Shown here in pieces: positions 8,280-16,890 of a stretch of DNA of 64,000 nt. Source of the stretch: Paraoerskovia sediminicola. Its GTDB lineage: Bacteria > Actinomycetota > Actinomycetes > Actinomycetales > Cellulomonadaceae. The stretch covers positions 2,728,001 through 2,792,000 of the forward strand of contig NZ_AP027729.1 in assembly GCF_030296575.1 (NCBI RefSeq). The letters are read 5' to 3'. The position numbers and the translations under genes are program-made. Below the pieces are notes generated by a model. The model saw nothing but the letters and a program-made list of their open reading frames with translations, ran no database searches and was not told the DNA's origin. Every line of letters starts with the position of its first letter. Position 1 is the first letter of the stretch.

Positions 8280-9670
8280 ATGAGCACCTCTCACGACCAG
8301 AACGTCCCGAGCCCCGCCGACGTCGAGCTGTTGCGCTCCCGGGTGGCGGGCCTGTTCCCCGATCTCCGGTCCGACCTCGAGGCGCTGGTGCGCATCCCGA
8401 GCGTCTCGAACGCCGAGTTCGACCAGGCGCAGATGGAGCGCAGCGCCGAGGCTGTCGCGGCGTTGTTCCGCGGCGCGGGTCTCCCTGAGGTCTCCGTGCT
8501 CCGTTCGACGGGCGACGACGGCAGACCGAGCCGGCCCGCCGTCGTCGGCCGGCGCCCGGCGCCCGAGGGCGCACCGACCGTCCTGCTCTACGCGCACCAC
8601 GACGTCCAGCCGCCCGGCGACCCGGAGCACTGGACGAGCGACCCCTTCGAGCCGGTCGAGCGGGACGGGCGCCTCTACGGCCGCGGCGCGGCGGACGACA
8701 AGGCCGGCCTCGTGGCGCACCTCGGGGCGCTGCGTGCGCTCGGCGACGAGCTCGGCGTCGGGGTCACGGTCTTCTCGGAGGGGAGGAGGAGATCGGGTCC
8801 CCGGTCTTCGGACCGTTCCTCGCCGAGCACCGGGACCTGCTCGCGGCCGACGTGATCGTGGTCGCGGACTCGGCGAACTGGAAGGTCGGCGTCCCCGGGC
8901 TCACGACCTCGCTGCGCGGGCTCGTCGACTGCACGGTCGAGGTCGAGGCGCTGCACCAGGCGGTCCACTCCGGGATGTTCGGCGGACCGGTGATCGACGC
9001 CTACACGCTCCTCGCGCGGCTCCTGGCGACGCTGCACGACGCGGACGGGGAGGTGGCCGTGGCCGGGCTGCACGAGGCCGCCGAGCCGGAGGTGGACTAC
9101 GACGAGGCGAGCTTCCGCGCCGACGCCGGGCTGCTGGACGGGGTGCGCCTCGCCGGGAGCGGCTCGATCGCGGGGCGCCTGTGGGCCAAGCCGACGATCG
9201 CGGTCGTCGGGATCGACGCGACGCCCGTGGACCGCGCCTCGAACACGATCGCGCCCCGGGCCCGGGCGAAGGTGTCGATGCGGATCGCGCCCGGTCAGGA
9301 CCCGGCTCAGGCGGCAGAGCTCCTGCGCGCCCACCTCGAGGCGAACGCGCCGTTCGGTGCGCGGGTGACCGTCGTCGACGGGGACCTGGGCAAGCCGTTC
9401 TCGGCGCCCGAGGACTCCGCCGCGATGCGCGCCGCGCGCTGGGCGTTCGAGGCTTCCTGGGGCACGGCGCCGGTCGACATCGGGATCGGTGGCTCGATCC
9501 CGTTCATCGCCGACCTGCTCGAGGTCTTCCCCGACGCCGCGATCCTCGTCACCGGTGTCGAGGACCCGGACTCGCTGGCGCACGGCGCGGACGAGTCGGT
9601 CCACCTGGGTGAGCTGGAGAAGGTGGTCCTCGCGGAGGCGCTGCTCCTGCGCCGTCTCGCGGGAGCCTGA
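8280..9670 (+). CDS. M20-family dipeptidase, frame broken once at 8780-8783
   Basis: Zinc-dependent M20 dipeptidase-like hydrolase of about 463 residues. Metal-site motifs [11 protein letters not shown] and [10 protein letters not shown] are in the first frame (to about 8780). The continuation [12 protein letters not shown], the dimerisation domain with [13 protein letters not shown], and the last ligand region [12 protein letters not shown] are in a frame shifted by one. Reading one more G in the G4 run at 8780-8783 restores EGEEEIGSP, the catalytic Glu pair. The break is therefore more likely an assembly error than decay. Substrate is not predictable. Divergent from DUF3043. Confidence 0.85.
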
Positions 9671-9682
9671 GACTGCACGCGA

Positions 9683-9722
9683 GAGCGTGAGCGCGCCTGC
9701 AGGAGCGTGAGCGCGCCCGCAG
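9683..9722. repeat. 20-bp tandem repeat, two copies
   Basis: Two adjacent 20-base units (9683-9702 and 9703-9722) differ at one base. They lie just after the M20 peptidase stop, between convergent genes. No function is evident. Confidence 0.7.
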
Positions 9723-9744
9723 GCTCAGGACGGCCTGCGGCGTC

Positions 9745-10272
9745 TCACGACCGGTGCGCGACCCCGACGGCGTCCGCCCACGCGCGGACGTCGTCCGGCA
9801 GCCCGGGGGCGACGGCGTCCGGGTCGAACGCGGCCGCGACGTCGTGGCCAGGGATCCGGTCGCCCGAGCGGGACAGGAACCGGGCTGCGACGACGCCCCG
9901 GGCGCACCGCTCCCCGCCGCGGGTGAAGACCTGCTCCAGGTAGACGACCCGGGCGTCCCAGCCGAGCACGCGACTGGTGATCTCGAACCGGTCCCAGAGC
10001 TTGAGCGAGCGCCGGTAGGTCATGGTCGACGCGGCGAGCACCGGGTACCACGACCTCTCCGCGAGGGCGCCGATCGCTCCGAGGTCCGCGAGCAGGTTCG
10101 TGCGCGCGATGTCCATCATCTGCAGGTAGACGCCGTTGTTCACGTGCATGTACAGGTCGAGGTCGCCAGGGTGTACGCGCATCGCGGTCACGGAGGGGTC
10201 GAGCATGGCCATCCCGGGGACGGCGGTCCGTGGTCGCTTGAAGGCGTAGGCAAGCTGCAGCTGGCGTGTCAT
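9745..10272 (-). CDS. Hotdog-fold acyl-CoA thioesterase family protein
   Basis: 175 residues with a 4HBT-like hotdog pattern: DPSVTAMRVHPGDLDLYMHVNNGVYLQMMD contains the characteristic D-x-x-x-H-V-N-N segment (the active-site Asp region). It would hydrolyse acyl-CoA or acyl-carrier thioesters in the cytoplasm; the substrate is unknown. The family also covers THEM6-like proteins. ATG at 10272 stands six bases after TAACCT, suggesting leaderless expression. It is not in an operon with its neighbours. Confidence 0.8.
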   Translation of the reverse strand: MTRQLQLAYAFKRPRTAVPGMAMLDPSVTAMRVHPGDLDLYMHVNNGVYLQMMDIARTNLLADLGAIGALAERSWYPVLAASTMTYRRSLKLWDRFEITSRVLGWDARVVYLEQVFTRGGERCARGVVAARFLSRSGDRIPGHDVAAAFDPDAVAPGLPDDVRAWADAVGVAHRS

Positions 10273-10278
10273 GCGGGC

Positions 10279-10284
10279 AGGTTA
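10279..10284 (-). promoter_or_regulatory. TAACCT -10 box of the thioesterase gene
   Basis: Minus-strand TAACCT ends six bases before the ATG at 10272; no ribosome site is present. Confidence 0.5.
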
Positions 10285-10333
10285 CCCGACACCCTGAGTA
10301 TCGGATATGCGGACGGGGTGGGACGGCCCGGCG

Positions 10334-10945
10334 TCAGGTCGGCGGGACCGGCGGCACCGAGTCGTACTGGATCGCCGCGCGCACCGCAGCCGCCGTCGCG
10401 TCGCCCTCGAGCCGGGAGACGAGGTGCAGGGCCATGTCGATCCCGGCTGACACCCCCGCGGACGTGACGACGTCGCCGTCGTCGACGAACCGGGCCATCG
10501 TGTCGACGAGAACGCTCGGGTCGGCGGCGACGAGGTCGTCGAAGTGGTGGTGGTGCGTCGTGGCGGGCCGTCCGGCCAGCAGCCCGGCGGCGGCGAGGAC
10601 GAGCGAACCCGTGCACACGCTCGTCACGAGCGGGGTCGTCGCCCGCACCTCGCGCAACCAGGCGAGGTGTGCGGGATCGGTCATGAGACGCCTGGTCCCG
10701 CCACCACCCGGGTGGACCAGGACGTGGAGCGGCCCGACGTCGTCCGCCGACCGGTCCGGGACGACGCACATCCCCTTGGCGAGGCGGACCCCGGAACCGT
10801 CGGGGGAGAAGGTGGTCACCCTCGGAGCGAGGGACGAGAGCTCGGACCACGCGGCGAGCACCTCGAACGGGCCGACGACGTCGAGCTCTTCGGCGCCGTC
10901 GAACAGCAGGATCCCGAGGTGCAGCTCGCCGTTGCTGTGCGTCAC
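10334..10945 (-). CDS. DJ-1/PfpI superfamily protein
   Basis: 203 residues with the class I glutamine amidotransferase-like fold. The N-terminal LGILLFDGAEELDVVGPFEVL and the nucleophile elbow SVCTGSLVLAAAG with its Cys are intact; HHHHFDDL follows. This pattern matches the isonitrile-hydratase-like / AraC-N-terminal-like branch without a DNA-binding domain. Function could be hydratase, glyoxalase-like or stress protection. GTG start at 10945 with GGAGGAG six bases upstream. Confidence 0.85.
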   Translation of the reverse strand: MTHSNGELHLGILLFDGAEELDVVGPFEVLAAWSELSSLAPRVTTFSPDGSGVRLAKGMCVVPDRSADDVGPLHVLVHPGGGGTRRLMTDPAHLAWLREVRATTPLVTSVCTGSLVLAAAGLLAGRPATTHHHHFDDLVAADPSVLVDTMARFVDDGDVVTSAGVSAGIDMALHLVSRLEGDATAAAVRAAIQYDSVPPVPPT

Positions 10946-11006
10946 GTCGTACTCCTCCGGCTGATCGCCGCCGACGTCCGGGCGCGTGTGCTCCGCGCCC
11001 CGCCCG

Positions 11007-12206
11007 TCAGAGACCCGGCAGCGCCAGCATCTGGTCGAGCGCGACCCGCGCCCAGTGGGCGTCGTCGGCGTCGACGACGATCTGGTTGACGACCCGGCCG
11101 GCGACCAGCGACTCGAGCGCCCACACCAGGTGCGGCAGGTCGATCCGGTTCATGGTCGAGCAGAAGCACACGGTCGAGTCGAGGTAGTGGATCGACTTGT
11201 CCGGGTGCGCGTTCGCGAGCCGGCGCACGAGGTTGAGCTCGGTGCCGATCGCCCACGAGGACCCCGGCTCGGCGGCGTCGAGGGCCTTGATGATGAACTC
11301 GGTCGACCCGACGAGGTCTGCGGCGCCGACGACCTCGTTGGTGCACTCGGGGTGCACCATGACCGTGACGCCCGGGACCGCCTCGCGGACCTGCTCGACG
11401 TTGCGCACGGAGAACCGGCCGTGGACCGAGCAGTGCCCGCGCCACAGGATCATCCGGGCGGCGTCGAGCTGCTCGCGCGTGAGCCCGCCGTCGGGCTTGC
11501 GGGGGTCGAACACCACGCAGTCGTCCAGCGACATCCCGAGCTTCTCGACGGCGGTGTTGCGGCCGAGGTGCTGGTCGGGCATGAAGAGCACCTTGCCGGT
11601 GCCGTCCACGCCGCCGGACTTCTCGAAGGCCCACCGCAGGGCGACCTCGGCGTTCGAGGACGTGCAGACGGTGCCGCCGTGGCGACCCGTGAACGCTTTG
11701 ATCGCGGCGGTCGAGTTCATGTAGGTGACCGGCACGGTGCGGTCCGCGACGCCCGCGTCCGTCAGGACGTCCCAGGCCTCCTCGACCTGGTTGATCTCCG
11801 CCATGTCGGCCATCGAGCAGCCTGCGGCCATGTCGGGCAGGATCACCTGCTGCTCGTCGGACGTCAGGATGTCCGCGCTCTCGGCCATGAAGTGCACGCC
11901 GCAGAACACGATGTACTCGGCCTCCGGGCGGGCCGCTGCCTCGCGTGCCAGCTTGAACGAGTCGCCCGTCACGTCGGCGAAGTCGATGACCTCGTCGCGC
12001 TGGTAGTGGTGGCCCAGGACGAACGCGCGGTCACCGAGGGCCTGGCGCGCCGCCCGCGCCCGCTCGACGAGGTCAGGGTCGCTCGGAGCGGGGAGCTCAC
12101 CGGCGCACTCCACCCCGCGTTCGGACGCCATGTCGCGTCCCTGGCCCAGGAGGAGGAGCGCCGAGGGGGCAGGCTCCGTGAACGTGGTGTCGAGCGTCGT
12201 GGTCAC
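11007..12206 (-). CDS. nadA: Quinolinate synthase A
   Basis: [4Fe-4S] enzyme that condenses iminoaspartate with dihydroxyacetone phosphate to quinolinate in NAD synthesis. 399 residues. The three cluster cysteines are visible in AAGCSMADMAE, VHPECTNEVV and TVCFCSTMN, and substrate motifs GHHYQRDEV and YMNSTAAIKA are intact. A much longer open frame exists upstream on this strand but is a high-GC artefact; the GTG at 12206 follows a CACAAT box by six bases. nadB and nadC are not adjacent here. Confidence 0.95.
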   Translation of the reverse strand: MTTTLDTTFTEPAPSALLLLGQGRDMASERGVECAGELPAPSDPDLVERARAARQALGDRAFVLGHHYQRDEVIDFADVTGDSFKLAREAAARPEAEYIVFCGVHFMAESADILTSDEQQVILPDMAAGCSMADMAEINQVEEAWDVLTDAGVADRTVPVTYMNSTAAIKAFTGRHGGTVCTSSNAEVALRWAFEKSGGVDGTGKVLFMPDQHLGRNTAVEKLGMSLDDCVVFDPRKPDGGLTREQLDAARMILWRGHCSVHGRFSVRNVEQVREAVPGVTVMVHPECTNEVVGAADLVGSTEFIIKALDAAEPGSSWAIGTELNLVRRLANAHPDKSIHYLDSTVCFCSTMNRIDLPHLVWALESLVAGRVVNQIVVDADDAHWARVALDQMLALPGL

Positions 12207-12212
12207 GCTCCG

Positions 12213-12218
12213 ATTGTG
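12213..12218 (-). promoter_or_regulatory. CACAAT -10 box of nadA
   Basis: Minus-strand CACAAT ends six bases before the GTG at 12206. A GGAG present in between is too close to the start to act as a normal ribosome site, so leaderless translation is likely. Confidence 0.45.
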
Positions 12219-12269
12219 ACACAGGGGCCCGACGGCGTCGGCTCCCTCGTGGGCCCGTGCCCTGCGAGA

Positions 12270-13653
12270 ATGCGTCGCATGCGACCACCTGCAGACGTCC
12301 TCGTGCTGTCCGCCGCGGCGTGCGGGGAGCTGGCGGACGACGTCGCCGCGGCCTGGGCCGAGGCCGCGCCCTGGTCGACGGTCACGCAGCGCCGGACGGA
12401 CCGTGGCGGCGCGACGCTTCTCGACGTGCTCGAGGAGCACCTGCTCGGGCGAGAGGCGCTCGCTGACGGGACCACAGGACGCGCGTCGCGTCGCCCCGTC
12501 CGCGTACCGGTGGTCGTTCCCGGTCCGCTCGGTGGCGAGGTGCCGGGCACGGTGCTGCGGTACGCGAGCCCCCGGGCGAACCACGGTGGGCTCCTGGCCG
12601 GGGCGGCGCCCGGCACGCCCGGCGCGCGCGGCACCTCCTACGACCGTGACACGCCGGACGCGCCGGACACGCCGGACGCGCCGGACGCGCCGGACACGTC
12701 GGTCGTCGCGGGCGCGGAGGTCGCCGGCGAGGAGCAGGTGCCGGCCGGGTCGCGGGCCGCCGCCTCGACGGTCGGTGTCGGACGCCTGGCCCGGTCCGCC
12801 GCGGGCGGGGCCCGGCGCGTGGTGGTCGGGCTGACCGGGGTCGCAGCGCATGACGCCGGCGCGGGTTTCCTGGCGGGTCTCGCCGGACGTGAGTCCTTGC
12901 ACCCGGGCGATCTCGCGTCGTCCGAGGCCGCAGGTGAGCTGGTCCGCGCGGCGCGCGCCGGGCTCGGGGAGCATCGCTCGTCGGCCTCGTCCACGACGAC
13001 GCGCCGCTGCTCGGGCTCCACGGGGTCAGCGCCCGGCTGTCCGGGGCCGACGCGGCCGACGCGCAGGTCGGCGAGCGTCGGTTCGCCGACCTCGCGCACG
13101 CGGTCGCCCCGGTCGTCGCCGCGACGACCCCCGACCTGCTCGAGCGGGGCGACGTCCGTGCCGTGCACCGTCGCCTGACCGCGACGAGCGGCACCGGCGC
13201 GGGTGGCGGCCTGGGGTTCGCGCTGCTCGCGGTCGGGGGTCGCTCGCGCGCGCCACGACCTGGACGGCCGACGAGACCGCCCTCGGGGACCGGATCGCGG
13301 GCGAGGTGCCGCCGGACGTGCTCGTCGTCGTCCTCGACGCGCTCGACGCGGAGTCCGTCCACGAGGGAGAGGTGCCGGACGCCGTCCGTATGGCCGGCGA
13401 CGTCGGCGTCCCGGTGGTGGTCGTCTGCCGGACCAGCGAGGTCGGACGACGCGAGTCGGGTGCTGCCGGCATCGCCGGCGTGTACCCGCTGGGCCTGCCC
13501 GACGTCCCCCGGTCGGACGGCGCCGCGGGAGCGGACCCGGACGGGGCGCGGGCGGACCGGCACGCGCGGGTCGCGCGGATCGCCCGGACCTGGACCCCGG
13601 TCCACCCCGCAGCGCGCGTAGAGTGGGAACACGTCGGCGCCCCGCGTTGTTGA
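12270..13653 (+). CDS. Degenerate glycerate-kinase-like protein, frame broken twice
   Basis: Collinear with glycerate kinases over about 460 residues, but split over three frames. Adding one G to the G4 at 12966-12969 and one to the G5 at 13235-13239 gives a continuous protein ending at 13653. Key motifs are eroded: the usual ADGGEGT is DRGGATL, GGSATNDGG is TGVAAHDAG, while GAGGGLGFALLAVGG still matches the GAAGGLG region. It carries a Pro-Asp-rich repeat near residue 130. The altered motifs argue against kinase activity. An in-frame ATG at 12279 is an alternative start. It precedes erpA. Confidence 0.6.
12651..12695. repeat. Five 9-bp tandem units encoding Pro-Asp-Ala/Thr
   Basis: Five consecutive 9-base units alternating acgccggac and gcgccggac lie inside the glycerate-kinase-like gene and encode TPDAPDTPDAPDAPD. 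Such runs expand and contract easily and mark a tolerant loop in the protein. Confidence 0.75.
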
Positions 13654-13718
13654 GCCCGACGACAGCCTGACCGGACGAGCCGTTCGCGGCGACCGCCAAC
13701 GACCATCGTGGAGTGAAC

Positions 13719-14069
13719 ATGAGCGAGACCACCGAGACTGCGACCCACGGCGTCCTGCTGACCGACTTCGCGGCCGGCAAGGTGAAGAGCCTGCTCGAGC
13801 AGGAGGGTCGCGACGACCTCCGCCTTCGTGTCGCCGTCCAGCCCGGGGGCTGCTCGGGCCTCATCTACCAGCTGTACTTCGACGAGCGCGTGCTCGACGG
13901 TGACGCGCTGAAGGACTACGACGGCGTCGAGGTCGTCGTCGACAAGATGAGCGTCCCGTACCTCGAGGGCGCGACCATCGACTTCGCGGACACGATCGAG
14001 AAGCAGGGCTTCACGATCGACAACCCGAACGCCGGCGAGTCCTGCGCCTGCGGCGGATCGTTCGCCTGA
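13719..14069 (+). CDS. erpA: Iron-sulfur cluster insertion protein (HesB/ErpA type)
   Basis: A-type Fe-S carrier of 116 residues that passes clusters to apo-enzymes. The three conserved cysteines are present: PGGCSGL in the middle and GESCACGGSF at the C-terminus (C-x-C spacing). ATG at 13719 has GGAG five bases upstream. In actinobacteria this gene is the usual partner for essential Fe-S client maturation. NadA, an Fe-S enzyme, is close by but divergent. Confidence 0.93.
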   Translation: MSETTETATHGVLLTDFAAGKVKSLLEQEGRDDLRLRVAVQPGGCSGLIYQLYFDERVLDGDALKDYDGVEVVVDKMSVPYLEGATIDFADTIEKQGFTIDNPNAGESCACGGSFA

Positions 14070-14118
14070 TCGACCTCAGTCCTCCGTAGGTCCCTCGAGG
14101 GTCCTCGTGGACGCCCGT

Positions 14119-14151
14119 CGCCCGGTGCCACCCTCGCGGTGGTGCCGGGCG
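14119..14151. terminator. Hairpin between convergent erpA and tusA
   Basis: A stem of about 14 bp (left arm 14119-14132, right arm 14138-14151) with two G-U wobble pairs and a CTCGC loop lies between the erpA and tusA stops. It can act in both directions. Confidence 0.65.
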
Positions 14152-14174
14152 TCGTCGTTCTGGGCGGGCTCGGC

Positions 14175-14513
14175 TCAGCCGCCGAGCCGTACCGTGATGG
14201 TCAGCTCCGCCGCCGAGGGCGTCTCCGGTGCCATTTCCTGGCCTTCCGGTGGGTCGGCGGCGACGGACGAGACGACGGCGTGGCCCCGCATCCGCGCCCA
14301 CGCCGGGACGTCGTAGCCGGCGGCCGGGTCGGTCGCGATCACGCTCAGGAGATCACCCGGGCCCGCCTCACGGGCCGCTGCCGCCAGGCGGATCACCGGC
14401 AACGGGCAGCGCAGCCCGCGCGCGTCGACGGTCGTGCGCACGGGCTCCAGGCCGTCCGCCTCGTCCGGCGCGCCGTCGGGCTTCTCGTCGGGAGTCTCGG
14501 GTAGATCCGTCAC
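14175..14513 (-). CDS. tusA: TusA-family sulfur-carrier protein
   Basis: 112 residues: an acidic tail of about 30 residues, then a TusA fold with the sulfur-carrying Cys in RGLRCPLPVIRL (CPxP motif). TusA proteins accept persulfide sulfur from a cysteine desulfurase and relay it, for example to tRNA thiolation or cofactor synthesis. GTG at 14513 lies seven bases after the stop of the desulfurase-like gene, so the two form an operon. In Streptomyces the two domains are, from memory, fused in one protein. Its partner here lacks key residues (see next entry). Confidence 0.88.
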   Translation of the reverse strand: MTDLPETPDEKPDGAPDEADGLEPVRTTVDARGLRCPLPVIRLAAAAREAGPGDLLSVIATDPAAGYDVPAWARMRGHAVVSSVAADPPEGQEMAPETPSAAELTITVRLGG

Positions 14514-14520
14514 GGCTCGC

Positions 14521-15699
14521 TCACAGCCCTCGGGCGCCGAGGAACGCCCGGACGCGCTCGACGGCCCCGGGAAGGACGGCGACGAACCGGTCGACGTCGT
14601 CCTCGGTGGTGGTCCGGTCGAGGGCGATCCGCACGTTGCCGTGAGTGAGCACACCCATCGCCGCCAGGACGTGGCTGGGCTCCAGGGTCCCCGACGTGCA
14701 GGCCGACCCTGAGCCGACCCCGAACCCCGCCCGGTCGAGCTCTCCCACCAGGGCCTCACCGTCGACGTAGAGGAACGAGAACGTGACGGCGTGGGGCAGC
14801 CGGTCCACCGGGTCGCCCACGACCTCCGTGTCAGGGATCTGTGCGGCGGCGGCACGGACCCTGTCGACGAGCTCGCTGCGTCGCCGTGCCTCGGCCTCGC
14901 GGTCCCGGGCGACCGCCTCGAGGGCGACGGCGGCCGCGAGGGCGGCCGGGACGTTCGGACCGCCGGGTGCCCAGCGGTCCTCGTCCTCGGGCCACGTCGG
15001 GCGGGTCCTGACCCGGCGTCGGACGGCGAGCACCCCGGTCCCGCGCGGCGCTCCCCAGTCCGCGGGGTCCGCCGCGAGCACGTCCCACCCGGTGGGGACC
15101 GGGTCGTGCCCGAGCGACGAGCCGGCGTCGACGAGGAGCGGGACCTGGGCTGCTGCGCAGGCCTCGGCGGCCTCGGTGACCGGCTGGCGGGTGCCGACCT
15201 CGCCGTTGGCGCTCTGGAGGCACGCGAGCGCGACGTCGCCGGCACCGACGGCGTCCCGGAAGCCGTCGATGTCGACCCGCCCGTGGCGGTCCACCGCGAC
15301 GGGCCGGGCCTCGCCCGGCAGGTCCGGGAGCGGGTGCACCGCGGCGTGGTGGACGGCGGCCCGTTCGACCGCGGGGACGACGACCGCCCGGCCCGCGCGA
15401 CGGCGTCCGGCACGGACCGCCAGGACCGCCGCGTGCAGCGCGGCGGTGTGGGACGGGAGTATCTCGATCTCCTCGGTCCGCGCCCCCAGCGACGCGGCCA
15501 GGGACTCGCGCGCGCCCCACAGGAGGGCGGCGGCGCGGCGCCCCTCGGCGTGCAGCCGGCGCGGGTCCGCCCAGCCGTCGTCCGTGGCCTGGAGCAGCGC
15601 GGTCCGGGCGAGGGGGTGCAGCGGGGCGCCGCCGCCGTTGTCGAGCGGCACACGGCGGCCGGCCGTGCTCGGGGCGCTCAGGGTGCTCGGCGTGCTCAC
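14521..15699 (-). CDS. Cysteine desulfurase-like protein lacking the PLP lysine
   Basis: 392 residues, clearly of the NifS/IscS class V aminotransferase fold: N-terminal LDNGGGAPLHPLAR, LQSANGEVGT, PLLVDAGSSLG and the catalytic Cys loop GSGSACTSGTLEPSHVL. However, at the place of the PLP Schiff-base lysine (normally S-x-H-K-x-x-G-P) it reads AADPADWGAPRGTG, with no Lys. The catalytic His position (normally EHSSV-like) reads ERAAV. The PLP Asp (VDAG) and Cys loop remain. It should not work as a classical desulfurase; it may be a scaffold or sulfur relay for TusA. GTG start with a perfect AGGAGG six bases upstream. Confidence 0.8.
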   Translation of the reverse strand: MSTPSTLSAPSTAGRRVPLDNGGGAPLHPLARTALLQATDDGWADPRRLHAEGRRAAALLWGARESLAASLGARTEEIEILPSHTAALHAAVLAVRAGRRRAGRAVVVPAVERAAVHHAAVHPLPDLPGEARPVAVDRHGRVDIDGFRDAVGAGDVALACLQSANGEVGTRQPVTEAAEACAAAQVPLLVDAGSSLGHDPVPTGWDVLAADPADWGAPRGTGVLAVRRRVRTRPTWPEDEDRWAPGGPNVPAALAAAVALEAVARDREAEARRRSELVDRVRAAAAQIPDTEVVGDPVDRLPHAVTFSFLYVDGEALVGELDRAGFGVGSGSACTSGTLEPSHVLAAMGVLTHGNVRIALDRTTTEDDVDRFVAVLPGAVERVRAFLGARGL

Positions 15700-15975
15700 C
15701 TGCTACCTCCTGGGTCGGTCGAGGACTCCACCGAGCCTATCGTCGGGGCAGGTGAGGGCTGTTTTCTGACACGACGGGAACCCGTGTGCGGAAGATGGTC
15801 GAGGGCGCCGACGAATGTGACGAACCGCGTCCCGCTGGCTCCGTCTGCGACCTCCCGGCACGGCATCGCGCGCTACGCTCCGTGTGTCGAGGACGAAGGT
15901 TCTGCGTGGATCGTGTGGAGGCCGGACAGGTCTCGGCCGCTGTATCCGGGCAGGACGAGACGTGAAAGGCGCCCC

Positions 15976-16890
15976 TTGCGTTCCCATCACCCGAGCCGCA
16001 CGCGGCGAGCAGTCCTGGCGACCACGGTCGCCGGGGGCGCTCTGCTGCTCTCCGGCTGTGCAAGCGAGACCGTGCAACGAGGATTCCTCCCCGGATTCAG
16101 CGACGGCGAGGTGACCAACCAGACCGAGCGCATCACCAACCTGTGGCTCGGTGCGTGGGAGGCCGCGCTCGTCGTCGGCCTGATCACCTGGGGCCTGATG
16201 CTCTGGTGCATCACGGTCTACCGCAAGCGCAAGGACGACCACCGGCTGCCTGTGCAGACCAGGTACCACATGCCCCTCGAGATCATGTACACCGCGGTCC
16301 CCGCGCTCATGATCCTGGTGCTCTTCTTCTACACGGACCGTGACGTCAGTGCGATCCAGGACCGCACCGAGACGCCCGACCTCACGGTCGAGGTCATCGG
16401 CAAGCAGTGGAGCTGGGACTTCAACTACGTCGACGACGACGTCTACGAGACGGGCCAGCAGGCGACCGACGTCGCCGGCACCCTGACCGAGGACGCGGAG
16501 ATCGACGGTGCCCCCGGCACCTCGACCGCACTCCCGACCCTCTACCTGCCGGTGGGGGAGCGCGTCGAGTTCGAGCTCGAGTCCCGCGACGTCATCCACT
16601 CGTTCTGGATCCCCGCGTTCCTGTACAAGCAGGACATGGTCCCCGGACGGCACACCAACGGCTTCCAGGTCGTCCCCGAGCGCGAGGGCGTCTACGCCGG
16701 CAAGTGCGCCGAGCTCTGCGGCGAGTACCACTCCGGGATGCTGTTCAACGTCGAGGTCGTCTCCCGCGCGGAGTACGACGAGCACATGCAGGAGCTGCGG
16801 GACAAGGGCCAGGACGGGCAGATCCCCGTCGAGGGCTTCAGCCGAGCGCAGAGCGAACCCGAGTCCGGCACGTCGGAGGATGAGAGCTGA
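15976..16890 (+). CDS. ctaC: Cytochrome c oxidase subunit II
   Basis: aa3 oxidase subunit carrying the CuA centre; takes electrons from the cytochrome cc of the bc1 complex. 304 residues: lipoprotein signal with lipobox LSGCAS, two transmembrane helices, then the periplasmic cupredoxin domain. CuA ligands are in HSFWIPAF and [12 protein letters not shown]. The start is an unusual TTG at 15976, chosen because GAAAGG lies six bases upstream and no ATG/GTG is in frame nearby. It overlaps ctaD by one base (TGATG). Confidence 0.94.
   Translation: MRSHHPSRTRRAVLATTVAGGALLLSGCASETVQRGFLPGFSDGEVTNQTERITNLWLGAWEAALVVGLITWGLMLWCITVYRKRKDDHRLPVQTRYHMPLEIMYTAVPALMILVLFFYTDRDVSAIQDRTETPDLTVEVIGKQWSWDFNYVDDDVYETGQQATDVAGTLTEDAEIDGAPGTSTALPTLYLPVGERVEFELESRDVIHSFWIPAFLYKQDMVPGRHTNGFQVVPEREGVYAGKCAELCGEYHSGMLFNVEVVSRAEYDEHMQELRDKGQDGQIPVEGFSRAQSEPESGTSEDES

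Noticed and set aside
11007..12974. A 655-residue nadA with a long N-terminal extension
   Set aside because: The extension overlaps the divergent 12270-13653 gene and has no coding character; the GTG at 12206 with its -10 box gives a standard-length NadA.
14175..15653. A single 492-residue frame suggesting a desulfurase-TusA fusion
   Set aside because: Only its last 112 residues are TusA; the upstream part is out of frame with the desulfurase-like gene, which has its own start and stop. They are two genes.
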